NCBI GenBank assembly: GCA_027065045.1
Contig: JAMOOX010000081.1
Coordinates: forward strand, 1-41,036
DNA from: Campylobacteraceae bacterium
Lineage (GTDB): Bacteria; Campylobacterota; Campylobacteria; Campylobacterales; Sulfurovaceae
Direction: 5' to 3'
DNA length: 41,036 bases
The position numbers were made by a program, and so were the translations under genes. The notes beneath the pieces are model-generated. The model was given only the letters and a program-made list of their open reading frames with translations, did not search any database and had not been told where the DNA came from. This document shows positions 7,757 to 16,260 of this stretch, piece by piece; the first letter of the stretch is position 1, and the number at the start of each line of letters is the position of its first letter.

Positions 7757-8050
7757 ATGCTAAAATATCTACTTGTAATAGTCTCTTTAATAAGTTTTGG
7801 GAGTGCTAATGATGTTTTTAAAACATATTGTTGGGGCTGTCATCATCAAAGTGCTGTAGCATTTGGTCCATCTTTTACTTATATTGCATCAAAGAGAAAT
7901 GCTGATGAGATAAAAGCTATGATAACCGACCCCAAAAGTGTATCTAAAGTCTTTGGATACAAAAGAAATGCAATGCCACCATTTAAGCTTACACAAGATG
8001 AGCTTAACTCTATCACACAATATATCCTATCATATAAAGGCAAAAATTAA
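7757..8050 (+). CDS. Small periplasmic c-type cytochrome (NirC/NirM-like)
   Basis: The 97-residue precursor has a signal peptide (about 1-17, ending GSA) and one heme-attachment motif CWGCH (C25, C28, H29). A methionine in RNAMPPF is the likely distal heme ligand, followed by the terminal class I cytochrome helix (TQDELNSITQYILSY). It is a mono-heme class I cytochrome c of about 9 kDa when mature. The neighbours nirJ, nirF and SUMT suggest it carries electrons for nitrite reductase or heme d1 maturation, like NirC or NirM; the exact equivalent cannot be decided from sequence. Its last base is the first base of nirJ (TAATG). Confidence 0.88.
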   Translation: MLKYLLVIVSLISFGSANDVFKTYCWGCHHQSAVAFGPSFTYIASKRNADEIKAMITDPKSVSKVFGYKRNAMPPFKLTQDELNSITQYILSYKGKN

Positions 8051-9177
8051 TGTTTAGATTATCTAATTTACTAAGTTCTGTAGTAGAAGAGAAAAAACCA
8101 CGCGTTTTAGATGGCAGTATAGCTATTTGGAACTTTACTAATCGTTGTAATTTATCATGTATGCACTGTTATTCCAAAGCTGATTTGGATTCAAAAGATG
8201 TGCTTTCAACTGAAAAGATTATGGATACTCTCCCTCGTCTTAAAAATAGTGGGGTAAAGTTTATAATATTTTCTGGTGGAGAACCTCTTACTAGAAAAGA
8301 CCTTTTTGATATAGCCCTTAGATGTAAAGAGCTTGGGATTGTTACTTATTTATCTACAAATGGGTTATATGTTACTAAATCTAATGCTCAAAAGATTATA
8401 GATACATTTAATTATGTAGGGGTTAGTATTGATGGGAGCGAAAAAACGCATGACCATTTTAGAGGTCTTAAAGGCTCATTTATAGAGTCTATGAAAGCTG
8501 TAAAATTACTTAATAGTTGTAGTGGTGCTAAGGTTGGGATTAGATTTACTATTACCAAAGAGACTTATGATGATTTGAAATTTATATTTGAGTTAGCAGA
8601 AAAAGAGAATATTCCCAAAATTTATATCTCTCATTTAGTCTATAGTGGTAGAGGGCTTGATAATCTTGAGATGGATTTGAGCAAAACTCAAAGACGAGAG
8701 GCTGTTGAGTTTATCATTGATAAGGCATTTGAGTATTATAATGATGGTAGAGATATTGAGATTGTAACTGGTAATATGGAACAAGATGCTATTTTATTTT
8801 TGGATAGATTTGCCAAAGAGTATCCAGCTCTTAAAGATGAGATGCAAGAGCGATTAGTATCATGGGGAGGAAATAGTGCAGGTAGAAAACTTCTTAATAT
8901 TGACTCTGTTGGGAATGTAAAGCCTGACCCATTTTTCCCAAAAGTTATAGGAAATATATTTGATAATGATTTTGAGGATATTTGGAGAGATAAACCAATT
9001 GAGCTTTTAGAAAAACTAAGAGTACACCCACGAAAGATTAGTGGTAAGTGTGAAGAGTGTGATTATATAGATATATGCAATGGTGGCTCACGAAGTAGGG
9101 CTTATGCGATATATGATGATATGTGGGCAGAAGACCCATCGTGTTATTTGAGTGATTTTGAGATTAAAAGAGGATAA
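8050..9177 (+). CDS. nirJ: Heme d1 biosynthesis radical SAM protein NirJ
   Basis: The 375-residue protein has the radical SAM cluster motif CNLSCMHC (C33, C37, C40) preceded by IAIWNFTNR, the SAM-binding FSGGEPLTRKDLF, and YVGVSIDG. The C-terminal part has the cysteine-rich SPASM-like end (CEECDYIDICNGGSRSRA ... WAEDPSCYL), which in NirJ binds a second Fe-S cluster. The family removes the propionate side chains of didecarboxysiroheme during heme d1 formation for cytochrome cd1 nitrite reductase. Elements such as VTGNMEQDA and LVSWGGNSAGRKLLNIDSVG are diagnostic of NirJ. It is cytoplasmic. NirF starts 3 bases after its stop. Confidence 0.93.
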   Translation: MFRLSNLLSSVVEEKKPRVLDGSIAIWNFTNRCNLSCMHCYSKADLDSKDVLSTEKIMDTLPRLKNSGVKFIIFSGGEPLTRKDLFDIALRCKELGIVTYLSTNGLYVTKSNAQKIIDTFNYVGVSIDGSEKTHDHFRGLKGSFIESMKAVKLLNSCSGAKVGIRFTITKETYDDLKFIFELAEKENIPKIYISHLVYSGRGLDNLEMDLSKTQRREAVEFIIDKAFEYYNDGRDIEIVTGNMEQDAILFLDRFAKEYPALKDEMQERLVSWGGNSAGRKLLNIDSVGNVKPDPFFPKVIGNIFDNDFEDIWRDKPIELLEKLRVHPRKISGKCEECDYIDICNGGSRSRAYAIYDDMWAEDPSCYLSDFEIKRG

Positions 9178-9180
9178 TTA

Positions 9181-10278
9181 ATGAAAAAAATAGTATATAG
9201 TTTGATAATGAGTGGGTTGCTTTTTGGTGGGACACCAAGCGTAGAAGAGAAGATTTTTGTAGTGGAGAGAGAGAGTGAGTCTATTGCTGTAATTAATAAA
9301 GGACTTACTAAGTCTCATATGAAAAATATGCATAATATGAACCATGGTGTTATAAAGTTTGATGGTAAAGATGGATATATCATTAGCCGTGATGGATATG
9401 TGATGAAGTTTGACCCAATTAGCGAAAAAATATTAGCAGAGTATAAGACAAGTAAATCAGCGATTGGATTTGTAATTGGTTCAAACTATGTAGCAGTGGC
9501 TAATTATGATGATAAATCTGTTGATATTCTCTCACGAGACCTTAAGCCAATTGATAAGATTGTAACTGGTTCAAAAAATGTAGGTATTAAAATATATAAA
9601 GATATGTTGATATTTGCACAAATGGATAGTGATAAGGTTACAGTTTTAAAAGATAAAAATTTTGGTAAAGAAGTGCCTAAATTTGAAATTTTCAAAGAGA
9701 TAAAAGTAGGTAAAATGCCTTTTGATGCGATGATAGAAAATGGTACATATATTGTTGGATTTTTCTTATCAAAATCATTTGGTGTAGTTGATTTAGATAG
9801 TATGGAGTATAAAGCTATAAAAGTAACAGCAGAGGGAAATAAACCAGTGCTTAAAGTACCTCATTTTGGTTTTTGGAGTCTAAGTGAAGATAAGACTTTT
9901 ATCCCAGCAGTTGGAGATAATAAGGTTCTTGTTTATGATAAAAAGTTTAATTTTATTAAAAATATAGAGGTTAAAGGACTTCCTGTTTTTACAGCTTTAT
10001 CTCCTAATAAAAAGTATATAGCCGTTACATTTTCAGGTAAAGATTTCCCAACTATTGAGATAATTGATACTACTACTTTAAAAGTATTTAAGCAATTTAC
10101 TTTTAAAGGTAAAGTTTTACATGTAAGATGGTCTAATATAGATAATTATCTTTATGTTTCAGTAAATGATGCTAATCAAGTTAATGTTATTAATACAGAT
10201 GAGTGGTTTTTAGAGAGAGAGATTTTTCAATTAAAAGCACCATCAGGAATATTTATATATAATCAAGGGAAAAAATAG
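9181..10278 (+). CDS. nirF: Heme d1 biosynthesis beta-propeller protein NirF
   Basis: The 365-residue protein begins with a hydrophobic export signal (about 1-18) and then a beta-propeller resembling the d1 domain of NirS. Conserved pieces are HMKNMHNMNHGVIKF, DGYIISRDGYV, KVPHFGFWSL and KAPSGIFIY. NirF is a periplasmic dehydrogenase-like protein thought to act late in heme d1 synthesis, forming the acrylate side chain; His residues in the N-terminal motif (H46, H51, H55) are candidate ligands. No Cys is available for a lipobox. The downstream SUMT gene overlaps its stop by one base (TAGTG), so nirJ-nirF-SUMT are co-transcribed. Confidence 0.92.
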   Translation: MKKIVYSLIMSGLLFGGTPSVEEKIFVVERESESIAVINKGLTKSHMKNMHNMNHGVIKFDGKDGYIISRDGYVMKFDPISEKILAEYKTSKSAIGFVIGSNYVAVANYDDKSVDILSRDLKPIDKIVTGSKNVGIKIYKDMLIFAQMDSDKVTVLKDKNFGKEVPKFEIFKEIKVGKMPFDAMIENGTYIVGFFLSKSFGVVDLDSMEYKAIKVTAEGNKPVLKVPHFGFWSLSEDKTFIPAVGDNKVLVYDKKFNFIKNIEVKGLPVFTALSPNKKYIAVTFSGKDFPTIEIIDTTTLKVFKQFTFKGKVLHVRWSNIDNYLYVSVNDANQVNVINTDEWFLEREIFQLKAPSGIFIYNQGKK

Positions 10279-11012
10279 TGAAAAATGTATATTTAACTGG
10301 GGCAGGGCCTGGAGATGTAGAGCTACTTACATTAAAAGCACATAGAGTAATTTGTGAAGCAGATGTAATTATATATGATAGATTAGCAAATCCAGAGATA
10401 TTAGAGATGTCAAAAGATGGTTGTGAGTTTATATATGTTGGCAAAGAAGATGGCAGACATAGTGTCCCACAAGATGAGATAAATAATATAATATATCAAA
10501 ATTCTCTTAAGCATAATATTGTAGTTAGGCTCAAAGGTGGAGACCCATTTGTATTTGGAAGAGGTGGTGAAGAGGCTCTATATTTATATAGTAAGGGGGT
10601 AGAGTTTGAGGTAATCCCAGGGATAACATCTGCTATATCAGCTCCTGCTTATGCAGGTATTCCTGTAACTCATCGTGGAATTGCTGTGAGTTTTAGAGTA
10701 GTTACTGGTCATGAATCACCAAATAAAAAAGAGTCTCAAATATCATGGGATAATTTTAAAACAGATGATACAATAGTATTTTTGATGGGGTTACATAATC
10801 TATCTAAAATAAGCTCTAAATTAATAGAAATTGGTAAATCAAAAGATTATCCTGTGGCTGTAATATCAAGAGGAACAACAAAAAAACAACAAGTCGTGGT
10901 CGGTACTCTAGAAAATATTGTAGATAAATCTAAAGGTATTCCTACTCCTGCTTTAATAGTTGTTGGACAAGTTGTATCATTAAGAGAGCAGTTGGAGTGG
11001 TTTAGAGGCTAA
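10278..11012 (+). CDS. cobA: Uroporphyrinogen-III C-methyltransferase (SUMT; NirE/CobA type)
   Basis: The 244-residue protein is a single-domain SUMT of normal length, without the CysG dehydrogenase part. Family motifs are YLTGAGPGDVELLTLKA near the N terminus, VIYDRL-like ADVIIYDRL, LKGGDPFVFGRGGEE, and VIPGITSAISAPAYAGIPVTHRG; the C terminus has VISRGTTKKQQ and PALIVVGQVV. It methylates uroporphyrinogen III twice to give precorrin-2, the first committed step to siroheme, cobalamin and heme d1. The start is GTG overlapping the nirF stop. Its place behind nirJ-nirF suggests it serves as NirE, but it could supply the whole cell. A new operon follows after 66 bases. Confidence 0.93.
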   Translation: MKNVYLTGAGPGDVELLTLKAHRVICEADVIIYDRLANPEILEMSKDGCEFIYVGKEDGRHSVPQDEINNIIYQNSLKHNIVVRLKGGDPFVFGRGGEEALYLYSKGVEFEVIPGITSAISAPAYAGIPVTHRGIAVSFRVVTGHESPNKKESQISWDNFKTDDTIVFLMGLHNLSKISSKLIEIGKSKDYPVAVISRGTTKKQQVVVGTLENIVDKSKGIPTPALIVVGQVVSLREQLEWFRG

Positions 11013-11039
11013 TTAATAGAAACCTTATGATTAAAATTA

Positions 11040-11045
11040 TATAAT
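11040..11045 (+). promoter_or_regulatory. -10 element of the kinase-like/FecR/cyclase operon
   Basis: TATAAT at 11040-11045 is followed by AAGGGG at 11068-11073 and ATG at 11079. No good -35 is visible, as is common in Campylobacterota. The downstream five genes have gaps of only 6-19 bases, so this is the likely promoter for the whole operon to 18390. Confidence 0.5.
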
Positions 11046-11078
11046 ATAGCTTATACTTTCTATTATTAAGGGGTTAGA

Positions 11079-13583
11079 ATGAATAGAATACTTATACTAC
11101 TGATGCTTCTCTTATCAGTGGTATCATCAAGCAGTTTAAATAACAATTATATATCTTTGACATCTTATACTAATAAAGATAAAGCTATATTAGATAAAGA
11201 TGTTATAGATGATAGACTTAGTCGTAATTTAATTATTAGTAAGCTTAAAAATAAGTATGATTTTAAGATTACTGTTAATGAGAAAAACGCTCAATTTAAT
11301 GTATCACTTACAGACTTTACAAATAGTTCTATAATTCCAATTGTATATGATTTTCTTAAAGATGACTTTATTGATATATCTATGAAATATAATAGACCAA
11401 AAGAGGTAAAAGCATCTGATAAACTTATAGAGACTTTAGTAATTGGTTTTATACTATTTTTAATGATTTCTCTTGGGGGATATTCAATATCTAGAATATC
11501 TAAAAAGAAAAAAATAATAGAGAATAAATATAAAGTTCTTCATAATGATAAAATTAAACTTGAAAGTGAATTTGATAAAGTATTAAATAACTTAGGTTAT
11601 AAAATAGAGACATCTACTAATAGAATGATTAAAGCTAGAGATGAAATTATTGCAGAACCAATTGAAGAGTTTACAAAAGAGGTAATTGAAGAGAAGTTTC
11701 AATCAATTAAAAAAACAGATACAGTACTTACAGATACAACAAGTCAAATTATAGACTTTTTAAAAGCAAAATCTGGCAAACTAGAACTTAAAAAAGTAAA
11801 ATTTGATATTAATAAATTATTAGGTGCTATTACTACAAGGGCTTCTCAAAAGTATAAATCTAAAAATATAGAGTTGATTTATGATATTGATAAAGATGTC
11901 CCAAGATATATCTTAGGTGATTATGATAGATTAAGTAAAATTATTATAAATATGGTGGATAATGCAATTAAAAATACACAAAAAGGTAAAGTAAAATTAG
12001 TTATTACAACTTTTAAAGAGGAGAGTAGTAATAAGATAGAGTTTAAGGTAATAGATACTGGTATTGGAATTAAAGAGGATAAAATGGATAGTATCTTTAC
12101 CCCTTTCCAAAATGGTAGTTCTGTATTAAATGGAAGTGGAAATGGAAGTATTGGTTTATCTATGTCAAGAGAGTTAGTTAGCATAATGGGAGGTATCTTA
12201 AGTGTACGAAGTAAATATGATAAGGGAAGTACCTTTAGTATAAAAATCCCACTCATAACTGATGAAAGTTCAAAAGATGAGAAATCATATCATTTAGCAT
12301 GTGATAAATTATCAAAAGAGGAGTTATGTAGTAAAAATATTGGTATTATAGATAGTGATAGTGAATCTGCTTGGGCTATTAAAAATGCTTTTGCTCATTT
12401 TATAGATAGTATCACTATTATTCCAGAGTATGGAATTAAAGACCATGATATATTACATAAATGCGATATTATATATATAGATTATAAATTAGTAGATGCT
12501 TTAATGTTAGAGCTTTTCAAACAAATTCAAGCTAATAAAGATTTTAGAGTAGTTGTTACTAGTAATATATTAGAAGAGTATGATGAAGATATTAATAATA
12601 GTACAATTAGTCGTCATATTATGAAGCCATTTAGTCCTGCAAGAATATTAAAGATATTTTCTGATGAGTATAATTCTGTAAGAGTTGTGAGTAATCTTGA
12701 AGAGTTATTATTAATGGAAGAGGAAGAGGATACTATTGAAGATGAAGATATTTATGGACTCAAAAAATATAATGAGCCTATGCCAGAAACTAAAGGTGTA
12801 GATCAAGACTCATTAAGAGAGTTTTTTGGTTCTACTATTTTGATTGTAGAAGATGATAGATTAAATAGAAAAATACTTGAACGAATGTTAGAGAGTACAG
12901 GAATAAAATATGCAGTAGCTAGTAGTAGTGATGAGACCCTAGAACAACTGAAAAAATACTATAATAATTTTGATTTAATTTTGATGAATATAGCAATATC
13001 TAATATGACAGGATATACTTTGGCCAAAATGATAAGATATGATAAAAGCTTTGATAATATACCAATCTTAGCAATGGTTGATAAAAAAGATAAAGCAGTT
13101 GATTTAGCAGAAGCTGGTATAAATGGATATTTAATTAAACCTATTAAAATGGGTACTCTATATACTCTATGTGATAGATTTTTAGAAAAAGTAGATATAG
13201 AAAATAATAATATATTATCTAGGTTATCAAAAAGTGAGCATATATTAGATATTACAAGAGGTATAATGTTAGCTGATAATAATCAACAAAATTATATTAT
13301 GCTTTTAGAAGAGTTTGTAAATGCTTATGGTAGTAGTGGTGAAGATTTTGAAAGTTTAGTTATTAATAGAGAGTATGAAAAAGCAAAATTATTGGCAATA
13401 GATATGAAAGGTCTTACATCTATTATAGCAGCTAATAATATGAATATGCTAATTAGTGAAATAGAAAAAATCAATGTAAGTAAAGAGTATAAAAAACTTG
13501 ATAAATATATTGAGAGATATAGTGAAGAGTTAGATGATTTAGTAACTAATATAGAGATATATATAAGAAGTATAAATAGCTAA
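11079..13583 (+). CDS. Hybrid sensor kinase-like protein with degenerate phosphorelay sites
   Basis: The 834-residue protein has an N-terminal signal/anchor, a periplasmic part to about 115, a membrane helix at about 117-137, a coiled/DHp-like region (about 150-245), a HATPase_c domain (about 280-392), two receiver-like domains (about 420-530 and 585-705) and an HPt-like C terminus (about 715-834). The ATP site looks intact: NMVDNAIKN (291-299), DTGIGI (326-331) and a G2 region (355-365). There is no histidine anywhere between H155 and H405, so the DHp acceptor is absent. Receiver 1 keeps D468 and K516; receiver 2 has N637 where the Asp should be (ILMNIAIS). The HPt motif HxxKG reads IDMKG with I774. 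It probably acts as an ATP-binding scaffold or allosteric regulator rather than a classical kinase. It is the first gene of the FecR-cyclase operon. Confidence 0.88.
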   Translation: MNRILILLMLLLSVVSSSSLNNNYISLTSYTNKDKAILDKDVIDDRLSRNLIISKLKNKYDFKITVNEKNAQFNVSLTDFTNSSIIPIVYDFLKDDFIDISMKYNRPKEVKASDKLIETLVIGFILFLMISLGGYSISRISKKKKIIENKYKVLHNDKIKLESEFDKVLNNLGYKIETSTNRMIKARDEIIAEPIEEFTKEVIEEKFQSIKKTDTVLTDTTSQIIDFLKAKSGKLELKKVKFDINKLLGAITTRASQKYKSKNIELIYDIDKDVPRYILGDYDRLSKIIINMVDNAIKNTQKGKVKLVITTFKEESSNKIEFKVIDTGIGIKEDKMDSIFTPFQNGSSVLNGSGNGSIGLSMSRELVSIMGGILSVRSKYDKGSTFSIKIPLITDESSKDEKSYHLACDKLSKEELCSKNIGIIDSDSESAWAIKNAFAHFIDSITIIPEYGIKDHDILHKCDIIYIDYKLVDALMLELFKQIQANKDFRVVVTSNILEEYDEDINNSTISRHIMKPFSPARILKIFSDEYNSVRVVSNLEELLLMEEEEDTIEDEDIYGLKKYNEPMPETKGVDQDSLREFFGSTILIVEDDRLNRKILERMLESTGIKYAVASSSDETLEQLKKYYNNFDLILMNIAISNMTGYTLAKMIRYDKSFDNIPILAMVDKKDKAVDLAEAGINGYLIKPIKMGTLYTLCDRFLEKVDIENNNILSRLSKSEHILDITRGIMLADNNQQNYIMLLEEFVNAYGSSGEDFESLVINREYEKAKLLAIDMKGLTSIIAANNMNMLISEIEKINVSKEYKKLDKYIERYSEELDDLVTNIEIYIRSINS

Positions 13584-13596
13584 AAAAGGATAATGA

Positions 13597-14271
13597 ATGA
13601 TTAAAATATTTACTTTAATAATTTTGATGAGTGCTATGTTATTTGCTAATATAGGTACTATTATGGCACTTAAAGGTAGTGCTTCTATTCAAAGAAATGG
13701 CAGTGATATTAATGCTAAGGGTGGTATGAGTATATTAAATAGTGATATTATAAAAACATATAATAATAGTAGGATTCAAATAATTTTAAAAGATAATACA
13801 ACTTTAACTATTGGAGCAAACTCATCATTTGAATTTACAAAATTTTATTTTGATGGTACTTCAAATTCATCTTTGCATATGAAAGCAAATAGAGGATTTT
13901 TTAGAACAGTTACTGGAAAAATAGGTAAAATTGCACCAAAAAGGTTTAAACTTAAAACAATATCTGCCATAATAGGTGTAAGAGGTACTGATTTTAGTGG
14001 TGATATTATGGAAAATCGTGAGATAATCCGTTGTTATAGTGGTGCTATTAGCGTAGAGTTGGATAATGGAGGTATCAAAGATATTCTTTCAGGAATGCTT
14101 ATAGAGATAACTGATAAGAGTGTAAATATCAAAAGAAATATGAAAAATATGCCATTTGAAAAGGTTATGTATAAGAGTAAACTTGCACCACAAAGAGTTT
14201 CTGATATAACTCAAAGATTGGTAAAACCAGAAGATATACCTTGTAAACCTTATGAGGTGGAAGAGCAGTAG
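13597..14271 (+). CDS. Exported FecR-domain protein, paralogue 1
   Basis: The 224-residue protein has a signal peptide (about 1-17, MSAMLFA) and a FecR domain covering about 20-150: GTIMALKGSASIQRNG, LNSDIIKT, RIQIILKDNTTLTIGANS, and ISAIIGVRGTDFSG. It is very similar to the protein at 15566 (about two thirds identical by eye), sharing a lone cysteine in IIRCYSGAISVELD. The cytoplasmic anti-sigma helix and transmembrane segment of true FecR are missing, so it is a periplasmic or surface FecR-only protein, not a sigma-factor regulator. Residues 160-224 form a charged tail ending in KPYEVEEQ. It starts 13 bases after the kinase-like gene. Confidence 0.85.
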   Translation: MIKIFTLIILMSAMLFANIGTIMALKGSASIQRNGSDINAKGGMSILNSDIIKTYNNSRIQIILKDNTTLTIGANSSFEFTKFYFDGTSNSSLHMKANRGFFRTVTGKIGKIAPKRFKLKTISAIIGVRGTDFSGDIMENREIIRCYSGAISVELDNGGIKDILSGMLIEITDKSVNIKRNMKNMPFEKVMYKSKLAPQRVSDITQRLVKPEDIPCKPYEVEEQ

Positions 14272-14290
14272 GTAAGTTAAAGGAGTAATT

Positions 14291-15559
14291 ATGAGAGTGT
14301 TTTTTTTATTAGTATGTTTAAATATTTTTGTTATGGCAAGTACAACAAATGCCAAAAAAATGTATGAACATAAGAATTATTTGGGGGCTATTGAAGAGCT
14401 TAAAAAATCTACAAGTGAGTATGGTAATCCTCAACTTCATTTGATTTGGGCAAAGAGTGCAGAGGCTATTGGTAATAATATAGAGGCTATGAGTGCTTAT
14501 GAGAGGGTTTTGATGTTAGAACCATCTAATATTAAGGTAAAAAAAGCATTAGCTAAAGTCTATGTAAAACTTAAAAAGTTTAAATTAGCAAAAGCTATTA
14601 TTAATCAACTCAAAGAGGAAGACCTTGATTTTAAAGAGATTAAAATAATCAATGAAAAAGAGGTAGCTACACACTCTATTAAAGGTTCTGGTTCTTTTGC
14701 TGTTGGTTATGATGATAATATTAATATAAGTGCTGATAAGGATATATTAGATACCTATTATGGTACTACAGTTCACCCTAATGAGACATCAAGTATATTT
14801 TATAGAGCTACTGCAAATATAAAGTTTTTAAAAGAACTTACTTCTAATTGGTATCTCAAAGCATCATTACATGGATATTATAATGTTAATGGAAAAACTA
14901 ATCAATATAATATATTCTTATCTACTACAAGATTTGGAGCAGGGTATTATAAAGAGGGTAGTTATAATGTATATGTACCAGTAAGCTATAGTACACTTCA
15001 TTATCTTACTACTGATTTACTAAAGTTTTATAGTATATCTCCTCAAATTGATATATTTTTATCAAAAGATTTAATCTTAAGTTTAAACTCTAAATTTGAG
15101 AGAAAAAGCTTTTTGAATGCTGTAGATAAAAATAGAGATGAAACAAGCACTGCTATTGGTGCAACTCTTTATTATAAATTTGATAAAAACTTTCTATTTT
15201 TAGATACAGAGTATCAAAAATTTACATCTAATAGAATAGTACCAGATGATTTTGTAGATAGAGAGAGCATAACTGTAGTAGCAGGTGTAAATTATAGATT
15301 TACTGAAGATATTACAGGAAAATTCTCATATAAAGTAATATTTGGTGATTATGATGATGTTATATTTAATCCTGCAGGTACTCCAACAACAGAACTTAGA
15401 GATGATACATTCCATCAAATTAATCTTAAAGTTTCAAAGAGAATTACTAATAATTTAGAGGTTTTTGTAGAAGATGAATATACAAAAAATAGTAGTAACC
15501 ATATTCCAGCTGATTATGACAAAAATGTCTTTATGGTTGGAATTGGTTTGAAGTTTTAG
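14291..15559 (+). CDS. TPR plus outer-membrane beta-barrel protein
   Basis: The 422-residue protein has a signal peptide (about 1-16), three or so TPR-like helix pairs (about 18-115; AKKMYEHKNYLGAIEELKK, AMSAYERVLMLEPSNIKVKKA), a linker, and a C-terminal barrel (about 130-422) of alternating aromatic beta-strands ending in VGIGLKF, with the terminal Phe typical of BAM substrates. The layout resembles Slam-type (DUF560) translocons, TPR followed by a barrel of about 290 residues, but I cannot confirm that family. It sits between two FecR paralogues with 19- and 6-base gaps, so it is probably their outer-membrane partner. Confidence 0.82.
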   Translation: MRVFFLLVCLNIFVMASTTNAKKMYEHKNYLGAIEELKKSTSEYGNPQLHLIWAKSAEAIGNNIEAMSAYERVLMLEPSNIKVKKALAKVYVKLKKFKLAKAIINQLKEEDLDFKEIKIINEKEVATHSIKGSGSFAVGYDDNINISADKDILDTYYGTTVHPNETSSIFYRATANIKFLKELTSNWYLKASLHGYYNVNGKTNQYNIFLSTTRFGAGYYKEGSYNVYVPVSYSTLHYLTTDLLKFYSISPQIDIFLSKDLILSLNSKFERKSFLNAVDKNRDETSTAIGATLYYKFDKNFLFLDTEYQKFTSNRIVPDDFVDRESITVVAGVNYRFTEDITGKFSYKVIFGDYDDVIFNPAGTPTTELRDDTFHQINLKVSKRITNNLEVFVEDEYTKNSSNHIPADYDKNVFMVGIGLKF

Positions 15560-15565
15560 GAGTTT

Positions 15566-16249
15566 ATGATGTTGAAAATATTTAGTTTAATGATATTAAT
15601 GGGTGCATTTTTGTTTGCTAATATAGGTACTATTATGGCGATGAAAGGTAGTGCTTCTATAGATAGGTCAGGTAGGACTTTAAAAGCTAAGAGTGGAATG
15701 AGCATATTAAATGGTGATGAAGTTATCACACGAAATAGTAGTAGAGTACAAGTTATCTTAAAAGATAATACAACTTTAACTATTGGTGCAAATTCATCTT
15801 TTGAGTTTTCTAAATTCTATTTTGATGGTAGCAAAAAATCTAGCGTAAGATTAAAAGCTAAGAGAGGATTTTTTAGAGCAGTTACAGGTAAAATAGCCAA
15901 AATAGCACCAAAAAGATTTAAGGTAAAAACAGTATCTGCAACTATTGGAATTAGAGGAACTGATTTTAGTGGTAATATAATGGATAAAAGAGAGGTTATT
16001 AGATGTTATAGTGGGGCTATTAGTGTGAAGCTAGATAAAGGTGGAGTCAAAAACCTTTTAGCTGGAATGTTAATAGATATAACAGATAAAAATGTTGATA
16101 TTAAAAGTAATTTGAAATCTTTACCATTTGAAAAGGTAATTGATAGTGATGATATTGATGATATTACACCACCAAAAGATATAAATCATCGTTACGAACC
16201 AAGTCATAATAGTGAACCATATTATTATGACCAACCTTATAATTATTAA
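15566..16249 (+). CDS. Exported FecR-domain protein, paralogue 2, with Tyr/Pro-rich tail
   Basis: The 227-residue protein has a signal peptide (LMGAFLFA, about 1-18) and a FecR domain nearly parallel to paralogue 1: GTIMAMKGSASIDRSG, RVQVILKDNTTLTIGANS, VSATIGIRGTDFSG, and VIRCYSGAISVKLD. It differs in its C terminus: after PFEKVI it has an acidic run (DSDDIDDI) and a Tyr/Pro-rich tail ending EPYYYDQPYNY. The start may be ATG 15566 or the second ATG at 15569 (the protein begins MM). The pair flanking the barrel gene looks like a duplication of one ancestral gene followed by divergence of the tails. Confidence 0.85.
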   Translation: MMLKIFSLMILMGAFLFANIGTIMAMKGSASIDRSGRTLKAKSGMSILNGDEVITRNSSRVQVILKDNTTLTIGANSSFEFSKFYFDGSKKSSVRLKAKRGFFRAVTGKIAKIAPKRFKVKTVSATIGIRGTDFSGNIMDKREVIRCYSGAISVKLDKGGVKNLLAGMLIDITDKNVDIKSNLKSLPFEKVIDSDDIDDITPPKDINHRYEPSHNSEPYYYDQPYNY

Positions 16250-16260
16250 ATAGGATAGAT

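Noticed and set aside
11921-12256. Long minus-strand ORF opposite the kinase-like gene
   Set aside because: It is antisense to the conserved HATPase domain, has no ribosome binding site and its composition is hydrophobic in the manner of reverse-strand shadows of AT-rich genes.
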